Of a stretch of 64,000 nt of DNA, positions 1-8,425 are shown in pieces; the first letter of the stretch is position 1, and each line of letters starts with the position of its first letter. The translations under genes were made by a program, and so were the position numbers. Source of the DNA: Acidobacteriota bacterium (GTDB lineage: Bacteria; Acidobacteriota; Terriglobia; Bryobacterales; Bryobacteraceae); the NCBI GenBank assembly GCA_018268835.1, contig JAFDVU010000002.1, forward strand, positions 26,947 to 90,946. The letters run 5' to 3'. The notes below the pieces were generated by a model, which did no database searches, was not told the DNA's origin, and saw only the letters and a list, made by a program, of their open reading frames with translations.

Positions 1-49
1 CCAGCGGGAGCGCGCAGAAGACGAGCGTTGTGAGAAAACGAGACAACAA
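1..49 (-). CDS. Partial exported protein, N-terminus only (runs off left edge)
   Basis: Read on the minus strand, a strong Shine-Dalgarno TAGGAGG (61-55) is followed after 5 bases by TTG at 49-47. The frame then stays open to the window edge and gives roughly M-L-S-R-F-L-T-T-L-V-F-C-A-L-P-L, a positively charged then hydrophobic stretch typical of a signal peptide. A second TTG at 46-44 is also possible. A candidate promoter lies 90-120 bases upstream. Only about 16 residues are visible, so the function cannot be told. The TTG start is supported by the same use of TTG with strong ribosome sites elsewhere in this window (32064, 21609). Confidence 0.5.
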   Translation of the reverse strand, partial: MLSRFLTTLVFCALPL

Positions 50-136
50 TTGACCCTCCTACACAGGTTGATTTCGGCTTGGTGTCTCGGACGGGGAAGG
101 CGCTCCGACTTGGAGCGAAAAGACCCAATTTGTTGA

Positions 137-166
137 AGGATAAGTTAGAGTTGGGTGGTGGGTCAA
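137..166 (-). promoter_or_regulatory. Candidate sigma-70 promoter for the left-edge gene
   Basis: On the minus strand, TTGACC (166-161, five of six consensus bases) and TATCCT (142-137, four of six) are separated by 18 bases. Transcription would begin near 130, leaving a leader of about 80 bases before the TTG start at 49. This is a pattern match only. Confidence 0.35.
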
Positions 167-321
167 ATCAAAATCTTAGATGCGGGAGATAAGTGGGCCG
201 GAAATCCGAAAGCCCGATATCCGCGCGCGTCACCGCCGCGCGGGCACGGCTCTACAACGTGCTGAAACCACGAGACGGCGCACCTGAGTCAGCCGTGTTT
301 TGACGCTACTTTCGCGGGCCG
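167..321. other. Intergenic, no gene recognised
   Basis: This stretch lies between the left-edge minus-strand gene's promoter and the 3' end of the DUF1501 gene. No reading frame with a plausible start, no tRNA and no clear terminator was seen. It should contain the 3' end of the DUF1501 transcript. Confidence 0.4.
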
Positions 322-1866
322 CTATGCGATCAGATCGTGGAGGACGTTGCCGGCCACGTCGGTCAGCCGGAAATCCCGTCCGCTGTACCGGTAAGTCAAC
401 TTAGTGTGGTCAATGCCGAAGAGATAGAGAATCGTGGCGTGGATATCGTGTACGTGCACCGGCTTTTCGATCGCCTTGAAGCCGAAATCGTCGGTGGCGC
501 CGTAGATTGTCCCCCCTTTGACCGCGCCGCCGGCCAGCCACATGGTGAAGCCGAACGGGTTGTGGTCGCGCCCGCGCTTGACGCTGGCATTCGCCGCCCC
601 GCCCACCTCGCGCACCGGTGTACGCCCGAATTCCGAGCCGCAGACCACCAGCGTGTCCTTCCACAGCCCGCGCGACTTCAGATCCTTGATCACCGCCGCG
701 AACGCCTGGTCGGACGCCCTGGCGTTGACCTTGTGGGCGAAGATGTCGGCGTGCGCGTCCCACGGGTCGCCCTTCGAATAGTAGACCTGGGTCATGCGCA
801 CACCCTTTTCTGCCAGCCGCACCGCCATCAGGCTGCCGCGCGCCACCGGTCCCGGGCCGTAGAGATCCAGCGTGGCCTGCGACTCCTTCCGCACGTCGAA
901 CACGTCCGGCGCTTCGGTCTGCATGCGGTAGGCGGTCTCCATGCTCTTGAGCACTGCCTCCACCCCCTGGTCCGCCCCGGTCTCTTCCTTGCGGATGCCT
1001 TCCAGTTTCTGCAGCAGGTCCATTTCCCGCGTCTGCTGCACCAGGGTGAACTTGGGGTTGTTCACGTAGCTGATCAGCTTCCTGGGATCGAAGCTCTTCT
1101 CGATTGTGACCTTCTTCTTGTCCTTGCCATCCTTCGACATGCCGGCGGGCGCCATGTCCTCGCCCGTCATTTCGCCGTCCATGCCCTCGCCATCGGCCGC
1201 GGTCTCCACACGGTTCGAAATGTAAGTGCCCTGGTGGATGGCGGGTAGAAAGCCGTTGCTCCACAAGGGGGGCCCCACGGTGGTGGGCACATCCGGACAA
1301 AGCACGACGAAGCCGGGCAGGTTCTGGTTCTCCGTGCCCAGCCCGTAGGTAAGCCACGCGCCGATGGATGGGCGGCCCGCCTGGTTGGCGCCGGTGTTCA
1401 TCATCAGGCACGAGGGTTCGTGATTGGGGATCTCGGTGTAGACGCTGCGGACCCAGCACACGTCGTCGGCCACGCCGCCCAGGTTCGGCCACAACTCGCT
1501 CAAGTCCATCCCGCACTGCCCGTACTTTTTGAATTCGAACGGCGACTTCATCAGCTCGCCGGTACGGCGCTCGGTCTTGATTGTGCCGCCGGGCAGCGGC
1601 TTTCCATCGTACTTGCTCAGCATCGGCTTGGGGTCGAAGCTGTCGATGGCGGAGCAGCCGCCGTTCATGAACAGGAAGATGACCCGCTTGACGCGCCGCG
1701 GATGGTCCAGGTGCGCGGCGCCCGGGTTGCCGCCGCCGTCCGCGCTCACGCCCGCGCGCGCCAGCGAGTCCCCCAACATACCGGCGAACGCCATCATGCC
1801 GAAGCCGTTGCCGATGCGGCGCAGCGCCTCGCGCCGCGTCGATGGATTCCCGGATTTGTGTGTCAT
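322..1866 (-). CDS. DUF1501 family Tat-exported protein (sulfatase-like fold)
   Basis: The 514-residue product starts with a twin-arginine-like segment (TRREALRRIG, residues 10-19) followed by a short hydrophobic stretch, so it is probably exported by Tat. The body matches DUF1501, an alkaline-phosphatase/sulfatase-superfamily domain of unknown activity common in Planctomycetes and Acidobacteria. Recognisable segments include FMNGGCSAIDSFDPKP near the N-terminus, the central DPWDAHADIFAHK and GSEFGRTP towards the C-terminus. The ATG at 1866 is preceded by AAGGGGA at about 6 bases. It lies 31 bases downstream of the DUF1549/DUF1553 gene on the same strand. This pairing is the usual one, and the two are thought to act together on extracellular polymers, though no substrate is established. 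Confidence 0.9.
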   Translation of the reverse strand: MTHKSGNPSTRREALRRIGNGFGMMAFAGMLGDSLARAGVSADGGGNPGAAHLDHPRRVKRVIFLFMNGGCSAIDSFDPKPMLSKYDGKPLPGGTIKTERRTGELMKSPFEFKKYGQCGMDLSELWPNLGGVADDVCWVRSVYTEIPNHEPSCLMMNTGANQAGRPSIGAWLTYGLGTENQNLPGFVVLCPDVPTTVGPPLWSNGFLPAIHQGTYISNRVETAADGEGMDGEMTGEDMAPAGMSKDGKDKKKVTIEKSFDPRKLISYVNNPKFTLVQQTREMDLLQKLEGIRKEETGADQGVEAVLKSMETAYRMQTEAPDVFDVRKESQATLDLYGPGPVARGSLMAVRLAEKGVRMTQVYYSKGDPWDAHADIFAHKVNARASDQAFAAVIKDLKSRGLWKDTLVVCGSEFGRTPVREVGGAANASVKRGRDHNPFGFTMWLAGGAVKGGTIYGATDDFGFKAIEKPVHVHDIHATILYLFGIDHTKLTYRYSGRDFRLTDVAGNVLHDLIA

Positions 1867-1897
1867 AAGAGTCCCCTTGTGTTTCCCGTAATGAATC

Positions 1898-4800
1898 TCA
1901 ATCGATGAACAGAAATTCGCTGGAGCTGAGCAGCACCTTGGCGTACCGGCCCCACGCGGTGGGTTCGTATTTCACGGGCGGAGGACCCGCCGGTGCCGCG
2001 CCGCGGCGTCCGCCGAATCCACCGGCTCCGAATACGCCGCCCATCATTCCCATGCCCATGCCCCCGGCGTCCGCGTTGGCGCCCGCGCCGCCTTCGGCCG
2101 CTGCCGGATCGGGCTTGGCCGCGTCGCTGACGGCCGGCCTCATGCCGGCCCCGCCGCGCCCGGCGCCGGGATCGGCGGGCTTGTTCTTGTTTTCCTCGTA
2201 CTCCTTCATCGGCTCCGAGCGCAGGTAATCCAGCCCCAGCTTGATCTCCTGCTCGCTCGGATCGCGGCCGTAGACCAGTTGGTAAACCTTGCGGATGCGC
2301 GCGCGGTTATCCGGCTCGCCGGCCACGCGGCGCGCCAGCGCTTCGGCTTCCACCTGCATGAAGTCGCTGTTCATGAGGAACAGCCTCTGCAGCGGAACCG
2401 TGGTGGTGTACCGCTTCTCGGCGCTGATGTTGGGCGCCGGAAAATCGAAGAGTTGCAGGTATTCGTCGAGCTTGTAGCGGCTGACCTTGCCGTACACCGT
2501 GCGGCGCGTGAAGGACGGGGTCAGGTCGCGCGACGGTCCGCCGGGCATCTCGTCGAGGTTGCCCGCGACCTTGAGCACGGCGTCTCGCAACTGCTCGGCC
2601 TCCATGCGGCGGCGCGTGAAGTGCCAGTAGAACCGGTTGCCGGAGTCCTTGGCGGCGTCAGAGGCGTCGTCCTCGGCGCTCAACTGATACACCGCGCTCA
2701 GCATGATCTCGCGGTGCAGTTTCTTGAAGGACATTCCGTTCTTCACGAAGCTGCCGGCCAGGTACTCGAGCAACTCGGGATTGGTGGGACGTTCCCCGGT
2801 GGTGCCGAAATTACTCGGCGAATCCACGATCCCGGTGCCGAAGTGCCACTTCCAGATGCGGTTCACGATGACCCGCGTGGTGATCGGCTGCTTGAGGATG
2901 TCGTCGGCCAGTTCCAGCCGGCCGCTGCCCTTCTTAAAGGGCTGAGGGTCGCCCTCGGAGAGGATGCTGAGAAAGTGCCGCGGGACCTCGGGGCCGAGGT
3001 TCTGCGGATTGCCGCGCAGGGCCAGTTGCAGGTCCACCGGATTCTCCGCGTCGCACACGCCGTGGATGTAGGTGTAACCCGGCTCGATCTTCTTGCGCGC
3101 GGCGTCGATATCGTTGCGCAGTGCGGTCAGCTTGGCCTGCGCTTCGGCGCCGCTGCGGCTCTCCAGCCCCCAGCCGCGGAACAGCAGCACGCCCGGCTTG
3201 CCCGCGCGCGTGCCCATCGCCATCATCAGGACCGGGTCTTCGTTGTCGCGCAGTTCGCGCTGGAACATTTCGATCCAGAAGTTGTTGTCCTCCTCGGAGA
3301 GGTTCTTCAGGCGCAGCCCGCAGTTCTGGCAGAAGTCGTCGTTGGTGATGAACTCGTTGGGCTCGTTTGCGCGCTTCTTCTTCCGGGTGCCGGTGATGGA
3401 TTTGTCGATGATGATCTCGTTCTCTTCGTTGAGTTCGTTGTGCGCCAGCATCACCCGCACTACGTTCTCCTGGAATTCATCGGCCAGTTTCTTGGCCTCG
3501 GCGTTGCCGCCTGCCCCGCCGCCGCGCCGTCCGCCGCCGGCGAGCGCGCCCACGATCCCGCCGGGCGCTCCGGCCTCGGGCTTGGCAGCCTCTGCGTCCG
3601 CCGGAGTCACGCCACCGCGTCCCCCGCGGCCTCCGCCCGGAGCGCTCGCGCGCTTGATCATGGCCTGCCACGCGTCTTTGTAGTGGTACTTGTCCGTGGA
3701 CTTGCCCATGTAGGCGATCCAGCGGTCGAGCAATTCGTAATCCAGCTTGCGATTCTCCACCACCGTCTCTTTATCGTGCTTCTGCGCGACTACTTCGTAG
3801 ACCGCCTCCAGATAGGCCGAAGTCTTCAGCGCGAGAGCTTGAGACATCTCGTTGCTCAGGTTCGTCTGCATCGCCTGCAGAATCTTCTGCTTCTGCTCGA
3901 TCTCGTCTTCCACTTTGGTCTGCTCTTCGATTACGGCCTTGGGCGCCTGGGGATAGCGGTGGTAGATGGTGTTCAGGAAGACGCCGGCGAGCGCGTAGTA
4001 ATCGGTCTGCGGGATGGGATCGTACTTGTGGTCGTGACAGCGGGCGCAGGCCACGGTCAGGCCGAGGAACCCGCGAGTGACCACGTCCACGCGGTCGTGG
4101 CGCTCGTCGGCGTGAGTGACTTCCACCGCGCCGTTGTCGTAATACCACGGGCCGAGCCCTAGGAATCCGGTCGCCGGCAGCGTCCGGTAGCGCGACTTCG
4201 CGTCCAGCAGGTCGCCCGCGAGTTGATCCCGGACGAAGGCGTCATACGGCATGTCGTCGTTGACGGCCTGGATCACCCAGTCGCGGTAGAGGTAGGCGTT
4301 CGGGTACGGGTGGTAGCCGCGCGGATTCGGGTTCAGGCTGCGGTAGTCGTCCTCGCCGTAGCGAGCCACGTCCAGCCAAAGGCGCCCCCAGCGCTCGCCA
4401 TAATGCGGTGAAGCGAGAAGACGGTCCACCACCTTGGCGAAGGCATCGGGGGAGGTGTCTTTTTCGAAGGCGGCGGTCTCTTCCGCCGTGGGCGGCAACC
4501 CGGTGAGATCGAAATACGCGCGTCGGATCAGGTCGCGCCGGTTCGCCGGCTTTACCGGCTTGAGCCCTTCGTGTTCCATTTGTGCCAGCACGAAGCGGTC
4601 GATATCGGTCTTGGCCCAACGCGCGTCCTTGACTGTGGGTGGGGCCGGATTCTTGAGCGGCAAAAGCGACCAGAACTTGCGGCGCTCCGGGGCGATGACG
4701 TATTTGCCCGCGCTCTGCGCCGGCGCGTTCGCGGCGGCGGTCTTCGGCCACACGGCGCCGGCTTTAACCCATGCGGCCAGGGCATCCACCTGGTCTTTGC

Positions 4801-5110
4801 TGAGTTTGCCGCCCATCGGCATTTTGAGCGAGCCGGTCTGCTGCACGGCGGTGACGAGCAGGCTCTTATCGGGATCGCCGGGCACAATCGCGGGGCCGCT
4901 CTTGCCACCCTTCAGCATGTCTTCGCGGCTGTCCAGCCGCAGTCCACCGAGCTTGGAATCGGTGTGGCAACTGTAGCAACTGGTGGCCAGGATGGGCCGG
5001 ATCCTACTTTCGAAGTAGTCCGGAGACGCGGCCGGATTCTGCCCGTGCAGCGCAGGAAGTATGGCGAGGGAAAGAGATAGCCCGGTTAAGCGCAGGTAAA
5101 TAACAGACAT
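1898..5110 (-). CDS. PSCyt1 / DUF1549 / DUF1553 secreted cytochrome-like protein
   Basis: This 1070-residue protein has a signal peptide (residues 1-23) and a planctomycete-type cytochrome C domain with CYSCH at 45-49. A DUF1549 domain follows (DIDRFVLAQMEHEG, LIRRAYFDLTGLPPT, then DVARYGEDD and CARCHDHKYDPI, a second CxxCH). The C-terminal half is DUF1553 (VIVNRIWKWHFGTGIV, NPELLEYLA, MNSDFMQVEAEALARR). Two Gly/Arg-rich low-complexity insertions occur at about 487-534 and 984-1050, and a CxxC (C594, C597) lies between them. The product is probably periplasmic or outer-membrane associated and haem-binding. It is first in a two-gene unit with the DUF1501 gene. The biochemical role is unproven, but such pairs are often proposed to handle complex carbohydrates. 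Confidence 0.88.
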   Translation of the reverse strand: MSVIYLRLTGLSLSLAILPALHGQNPAASPDYFESRIRPILATSCYSCHTDSKLGGLRLDSREDMLKGGKSGPAIVPGDPDKSLLVTAVQQTGSLKMPMGGKLSKDQVDALAAWVKAGAVWPKTAAANAPAQSAGKYVIAPERRKFWSLLPLKNPAPPTVKDARWAKTDIDRFVLAQMEHEGLKPVKPANRRDLIRRAYFDLTGLPPTAEETAAFEKDTSPDAFAKVVDRLLASPHYGERWGRLWLDVARYGEDDYRSLNPNPRGYHPYPNAYLYRDWVIQAVNDDMPYDAFVRDQLAGDLLDAKSRYRTLPATGFLGLGPWYYDNGAVEVTHADERHDRVDVVTRGFLGLTVACARCHDHKYDPIPQTDYYALAGVFLNTIYHRYPQAPKAVIEEQTKVEDEIEQKQKILQAMQTNLSNEMSQALALKTSAYLEAVYEVVAQKHDKETVVENRKLDYELLDRWIAYMGKSTDKYHYKDAWQAMIKRASAPGGGRGGRGGVTPADAEAAKPEAGAPGGIVGALAGGGRRGGGAGGNAEAKKLADEFQENVVRVMLAHNELNEENEIIIDKSITGTRKKKRANEPNEFITNDDFCQNCGLRLKNLSEEDNNFWIEMFQRELRDNEDPVLMMAMGTRAGKPGVLLFRGWGLESRSGAEAQAKLTALRNDIDAARKKIEPGYTYIHGVCDAENPVDLQLALRGNPQNLGPEVPRHFLSILSEGDPQPFKKGSGRLELADDILKQPITTRVIVNRIWKWHFGTGIVDSPSNFGTTGERPTNPELLEYLAGSFVKNGMSFKKLHREIMLSAVYQLSAEDDASDAAKDSGNRFYWHFTRRRMEAEQLRDAVLKVAGNLDEMPGGPSRDLTPSFTRRTVYGKVSRYKLDEYLQLFDFPAPNISAEKRYTTTVPLQRLFLMNSDFMQVEAEALARRVAGEPDNRARIRKVYQLVYGRDPSEQEIKLGLDYLRSEPMKEYEENKNKPADPGAGRGGAGMRPAVSDAAKPDPAAAEGGAGANADAGGMGMGMMGGVFGAGGFGGRRGAAPAGPPPVKYEPTAWGRYAKVLLSSSEFLFID

Positions 5111-5461
5111 ATCGGCATCGATCCAGTAACCCTAAGTGCAACGCTACAGGGGGTACGATGCCTGACGAGGGCAGACAGTGGTCCGGCAAGGGCCGCTGAA
5201 ACTCTTGTCCGCAATTCTAGCATTGGCGCGCGCGATGTCAAGTGCGGAAAGCACCGAGTGCCTGCTGGCGCGCTCCTGCAAAGAGGTCCCGCAGACCCTC
5301 GGCGGAAGATGAAACGCGCACCGTGGGGGAGTGTCGCGGAGCGTGATTGCGGGTCAAGATCCCGGTTGACTCTGCTATACTGACCAAAACTCAGAGGCTG
5401 CGCTGCCTCCCTCCGTCCTGTCCCACGGAATTCTTATTCCCGACCAATAGGTGAAATCGAT
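5111..5461. other. Divergent intergenic region between PSCyt1 and propeller genes
   Basis: This 351-base gap separates two outward-facing transcription units. It holds an extended -10 element for the plus strand (5373-5381). No open frame with a credible start was accepted, and no RNA gene was recognised. The minus-strand promoter of the PSCyt1 gene must also lie here but could not be pinned down. Confidence 0.5.
5373..5381 (+). promoter_or_regulatory. Extended -10 promoter element (TGcTATACT)
   Basis: TGC followed by TATACT fits the extended -10 consensus with five of six -10 bases. No good -35 lies 17 bases upstream, as expected for extended -10 promoters. Transcription would begin near 5388, about 74 bases before the propeller lipoprotein start. 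Confidence 0.4.
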
Positions 5462-6472
5462 ATGCGAAAGCTGACGGCACTCGGCCTCCTGTTTGTTGCC
5501 GCCTGCGCGGCGGGAGGGGAGCGGAAAGAACCCAATGGATCGTCCACGGCGCGACCCGCCGGTGGCGTTCGCACGCCCGGTATCCAGATCCCGTTTGCGT
5601 CTCTCCAGAGCGATCTGACTTTCGAGATGGACGCTCCCGCAAAGTGGATCGCGGTGACCGATGCGCTGTGGCTCCCGGCAAAGGATTCGCTACTGCGCAT
5701 CGACCCGAAGTCCAAAGAGAGCAAATTCGGCGACCCGGTCACCGGACTCAACCAGCCCTGCGCCGGCGTGGTGAGCGCCTTCAAGAGCCTGTGGGCGCCG
5801 GATTGCGGCAGCGGCGGAATCGCGCGCATCGACCCGAAGTCCGGCAAGGTGACCGCCATGCTGGCTTTCGGCGCTTACGCCGCGCGCCCCGGCATCGCGG
5901 CCGATTCCGACAGTGTGTGGGTGCTGGCGGACGACCGCGGCACGCTGGTACGCATCGATCCCGCGCAGAACCTGGTGGTGGCCGGCCTGCGCGTCTCCCC
6001 CGACTGCGGCTCGTTGCTGAACGCGGCATCCGCGCTGTGGATGGCCTGCCCGGCGGAGAACAAGATCGTTCGCATCGATCCGGAAACAAACGTCGCGACG
6101 AAGACCATCGATGTCTCCGCGCGGCCATCGGCGCTGGTCTTCGGCGAAGATGCCCTCTGGGTGCTGTGCGAGAAGGAGGGCAAGATCGACCGCGTGGATC
6201 CCAAGACCGGCAAGGTCACCCACACGATCGAACTCGGCGCGCCCGCTGCGGGCGGCAGCCTCGCCATCGGCGAAGGGTCGCTGTGGGTGAGCATGCCCGG
6301 ATTCCCGATCACCCGCATCGATCCCGCAAGCGAAGCCGTGGTGCAGCAGTTCTTTGGTGCGGGCGCCGGCGCGATTCAGGCAACGTCCGGTGGCGTCTGG
6401 CTGGCCGATTCCCGCACCGGCAAACTGCGCGAGTTCGACCCCAGGCGGATCGCCGCGACCCTGGCCGAGTAA
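5462..6472 (+). CDS. YncE/Vgb-like seven-repeat beta-propeller lipoprotein
   Basis: The 336-residue product has a short signal peptide ending in a lipobox (V-A-A-C, Cys15), so it is probably a lipoprotein. The body contains seven repeats of a hydrophobic strand followed by an RIDPKSGKV-like turn (RIDPKSKES, RIDPKSGKV, RIDPAQN, RIDPETN, RVDPKTG, RIDPASE and a degenerate EFDPRR). This is the signature of a YncE/virginiamycin-B-lyase-like propeller. Each repeat also has a W-V/W-M pair on the preceding strand. AGGTG lies about 8 bases before the ATG. The next gene, 6 bases downstream, encodes a paralogue, so the two are a tandem duplication in one operon. Ligand or enzyme activity is unknown. Confidence 0.8.
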   Translation: MRKLTALGLLFVAACAAGGERKEPNGSSTARPAGGVRTPGIQIPFASLQSDLTFEMDAPAKWIAVTDALWLPAKDSLLRIDPKSKESKFGDPVTGLNQPCAGVVSAFKSLWAPDCGSGGIARIDPKSGKVTAMLAFGAYAARPGIAADSDSVWVLADDRGTLVRIDPAQNLVVAGLRVSPDCGSLLNAASALWMACPAENKIVRIDPETNVATKTIDVSARPSALVFGEDALWVLCEKEGKIDRVDPKTGKVTHTIELGAPAAGGSLAIGEGSLWVSMPGFPITRIDPASEAVVQQFFGAGAGAIQATSGGVWLADSRTGKLREFDPRRIAATLAE

Positions 6473-6478
6473 CCCGAT

Positions 6479-7516
6479 ATGAACCGACCATTCGCATTGA
6501 CTCTGCTGGCACTGAGCCTCGCCATGGTGCTGCCCTCACAGGAGAGCATGCCGGCCCCGCCGGCGCCGAAGAAGGGTGGAGCGCGTCCCCCTCGCCCCGG
6601 CGTCAGCGACCTGTCCGTAAAGCACGAGATGAGCGCCATCAGGCCGGTGGCTGTGATTCCGATCCCCGGAACGCCGGACTGGCAGGTGATGACGGAGGAT
6701 TCCGTGTGGGTCGCCAACGGCCCAAAGAATTCTATCCACCGCATCGATGTGAAGACTAACCGGCAAACCCCGATCGAGGTAGGCAGACGTCCGTGCTCCG
6801 GCCTCGCCGCCGGATTCGGCAGCGTGTGGGTGCCGCTGTGCGGCGATCGCCCCGGCGCGGAGAACGGCGCAAAACCGGCGCTCGCCCGCGTGGACGCGAA
6901 GACCAACCGCGTAACGGCGACCATTCCCATCGGCCCGGCGAACAGCGAGGGCGGCATCGTGGCCGGACCCGAAGCGGTGTGGATGGTGAGCGACATCAAG
7001 GGCACGCTGGCTCGCATCGACCCGGCGACCAACACGGTCGCCGTGGAGATCGCGGTGGCGCCCGGTTCGGTGGCCGCGGTCTACGCCGACGGCGCGGTGT
7101 GGGTGAGCAGCCCGGAAAAGAGTGTCGTCACGCGCGTCGATCCCAGGACGAATACCGCCACGGACACCATTCCGGTCGGCCCCGGTCCGCGCTTCCTCAC
7201 GGTGGGTGCGGGAAGCGTGTGGACGCTCAACCAGGGAGATGGGACCGTGTCGCGCGTGGATACCGCATCGCGCAAACTGGTGGCGAATATCGCCTGCGGC
7301 ATCCCGGGCACGGGCGGCGAGATCGCCTTCGGCGACGGGGCGGTTTGGGCCACCGTCTTCCAGATTCCGATCACCCGCATCGACGCCGCGGCCAATCGCG
7401 TCACGGGACAGTGGGTGGGTCCGGGCGGCGACTCAATACGGGTTGCGTTCGGCTCGGTGTGGCTGAGCGACCTGCGCGGACAGGCCGTGTGGCGGATCGA
7501 CCCGAAAGACATGTAG
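6479..7516 (+). CDS. YncE-like beta-propeller protein, secreted paralogue
   Basis: This 345-residue protein begins with a conventional signal peptide (about residues 1-20, no lipobox), then a Pro-rich linker (PAPPAPKKGGARPPRP). Seven repeats follow, ending in RIDVKTN, RVDAKTN, RIDPATN, RVDPRTN, RVDTASR, RIDAAAN and RIDPKDM. The architecture is that of the preceding gene with a different membrane anchor, so one copy may be lipid-bound and the other soluble in the periplasm. The ATG lies 6 bases after the previous stop. A short GC hairpin (7521-7536) follows the stop but lacks a T tract. No specific substrate can be assigned. Confidence 0.8.
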   Translation: MNRPFALTLLALSLAMVLPSQESMPAPPAPKKGGARPPRPGVSDLSVKHEMSAIRPVAVIPIPGTPDWQVMTEDSVWVANGPKNSIHRIDVKTNRQTPIEVGRRPCSGLAAGFGSVWVPLCGDRPGAENGAKPALARVDAKTNRVTATIPIGPANSEGGIVAGPEAVWMVSDIKGTLARIDPATNTVAVEIAVAPGSVAAVYADGAVWVSSPEKSVVTRVDPRTNTATDTIPVGPGPRFLTVGAGSVWTLNQGDGTVSRVDTASRKLVANIACGIPGTGGEIAFGDGAVWATVFQIPITRIDAAANRVTGQWVGPGGDSIRVAFGSVWLSDLRGQAVWRIDPKDM

Positions 7517-7520
7517 AGAA

Positions 7521-7536
7521 GGGGCCGGCAAGCCCC
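7521..7536 (+). terminator. Weak GC hairpin after the propeller operon
   Basis: GGGGC (7521-7525) pairs with GCCCC (7532-7536) across a 6-base loop, just after the stop codon at 7516. There is no following T tract, so it is at best a partial or Rho-assisted terminator. Confidence 0.2.
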
Positions 7537-7549
7537 TGAGCGCAGAGTA

Positions 7550-7555
7550 TATAAT
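7550..7555 (+). promoter_or_regulatory. Perfect -10 hexamer TATAAT
   Basis: A consensus TATAAT lies 18 bases before the GTG start at 7573. The expected start site near 7562 leaves a very short leader that would still include the GGAG ribosome site. No good -35 is visible 16-18 bases upstream, so strength is uncertain. Confidence 0.35.
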
Positions 7556-7572
7556 GCCAGTGGAGTTGCGCC

Positions 7573-8199
7573 GTGTCTGCGCGCCTGCTGGCTACGTTAA
7601 GCCTCGTGCTCGGTTGCGCGTCCGCCTGGGCGGATACGGAACTCGTGGTGTATCTCAAGACTTCTCCGGCCCAACCCGCTGTCACCGTGAACTACATGAA
7701 GCGGGAACTCGCCGCGCTCATGCTCACCGCGGGCTACCGCGTGGAGTGGGGCAAGGACAGCGACTCGCTCAACCTGGTGGTGGTCGAACTCAACGGCACC
7801 TGCGCTTTGCCCGCCGGATACTCCGGACCCATGGATCCGCCGCGGACGGCCGCGTCGCTGGCCTTCACCAGCGTGACTGACGGACAGGTGCTTCCCTTCG
7901 CCAAGGTGAACTGCGCCGCGCTCACGCGTTCGCTGGCCGGCCCGCTTTCCGGCGCCGCCGCCGCGCAGCGCGACTACTTCTATGGGCGGGCCATGGCCCG
8001 CGTCATCGCGCATGAGTTCTACCACATCCTGATGCAAACCACCGGGCACTCACGCTCCGGCGTGTCGCAGAGCTGTTTCTCACCCGCGGACCTGGTGAGC
8101 GAGCGCTTCTCCTTCGAAGGCGCGGTAGTCGCGCAGATGCGGCGTCCGCAACCCGCGCCGGCGGCGGTCTCCGACAGCGACGACGCCTCCGGCCGCTAG
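7573..8199 (+). CDS. Secreted HExxH zincin-like protein
   Basis: The 208-residue product starts at GTG, with GGAG about 8 bases upstream and a clear signal peptide (residues 1-20, ending ASAWA). The central part is not recognised. Residues 147-151 are HEFYH, a fit to the zinc-binding and catalytic HExxH of metallopeptidases, with a further His at 159 as a possible third ligand. Cys79, Cys114 and Cys168 could form disulfides. The C-terminus is Ala/Pro-rich. It is probably a periplasmic metalloprotein, perhaps a peptidase, but the fold was not identified. It stands between two operons and may be transcribed alone from the TATAAT just upstream. Confidence 0.6.
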   Translation: MSARLLATLSLVLGCASAWADTELVVYLKTSPAQPAVTVNYMKRELAALMLTAGYRVEWGKDSDSLNLVVVELNGTCALPAGYSGPMDPPRTAASLAFTSVTDGQVLPFAKVNCAALTRSLAGPLSGAAAAQRDYFYGRAMARVIAHEFYHILMQTTGHSRSGVSQSCFSPADLVSERFSFEGAVVAQMRRPQPAPAAVSDSDDASGR

Positions 8200-8425
8200 C
8201 CGGAATTCTCCCGTTCCCTCGCTGATTCCCTCCATAGAAAACTTTTTCGCGCGCTCCCCGACGCTCTCTGCGATACTGGCCGTGATGTCAGTCTCCGCAT
8301 CGGGCCTTGGAACTCACGCAAAGATCGCACTGCGGGTCTTCCTGCGCCTGACCGCGATGGACGTTTGCTGCGGCCCTCCCTCCCTGGCCTGAAGTTCCCT
8401 TCTTAAATCGATCGACGAAAGGAAT
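8200..8425 (+). promoter_or_regulatory. Leader region of the guanidine/urea cluster
   Basis: This 226-base gap must contain the cluster's promoter. A candidate extended -10 (TGCGATACT, 8269-8277) is visible without a clear -35. The remaining 150 bases hold no stretch that I can match to the conserved segments of guanidine-I (ykkC), -II or -III riboswitches, although such riboswitches often precede these genes. AAAGGAA ahead of the ATG at 8426 serves as ribosome site. Confidence 0.35.

Noticed and set aside
2279..4162. Open frame of 627 codons on the plus strand
   Set aside because: It is antisense to the DUF1549/DUF1553 gene and shows the composition of a shadow frame.
7521..7536. Strong terminator after the propeller operon
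   Set aside because: The stem is only five bases with no T tract, so it is listed as weak only.
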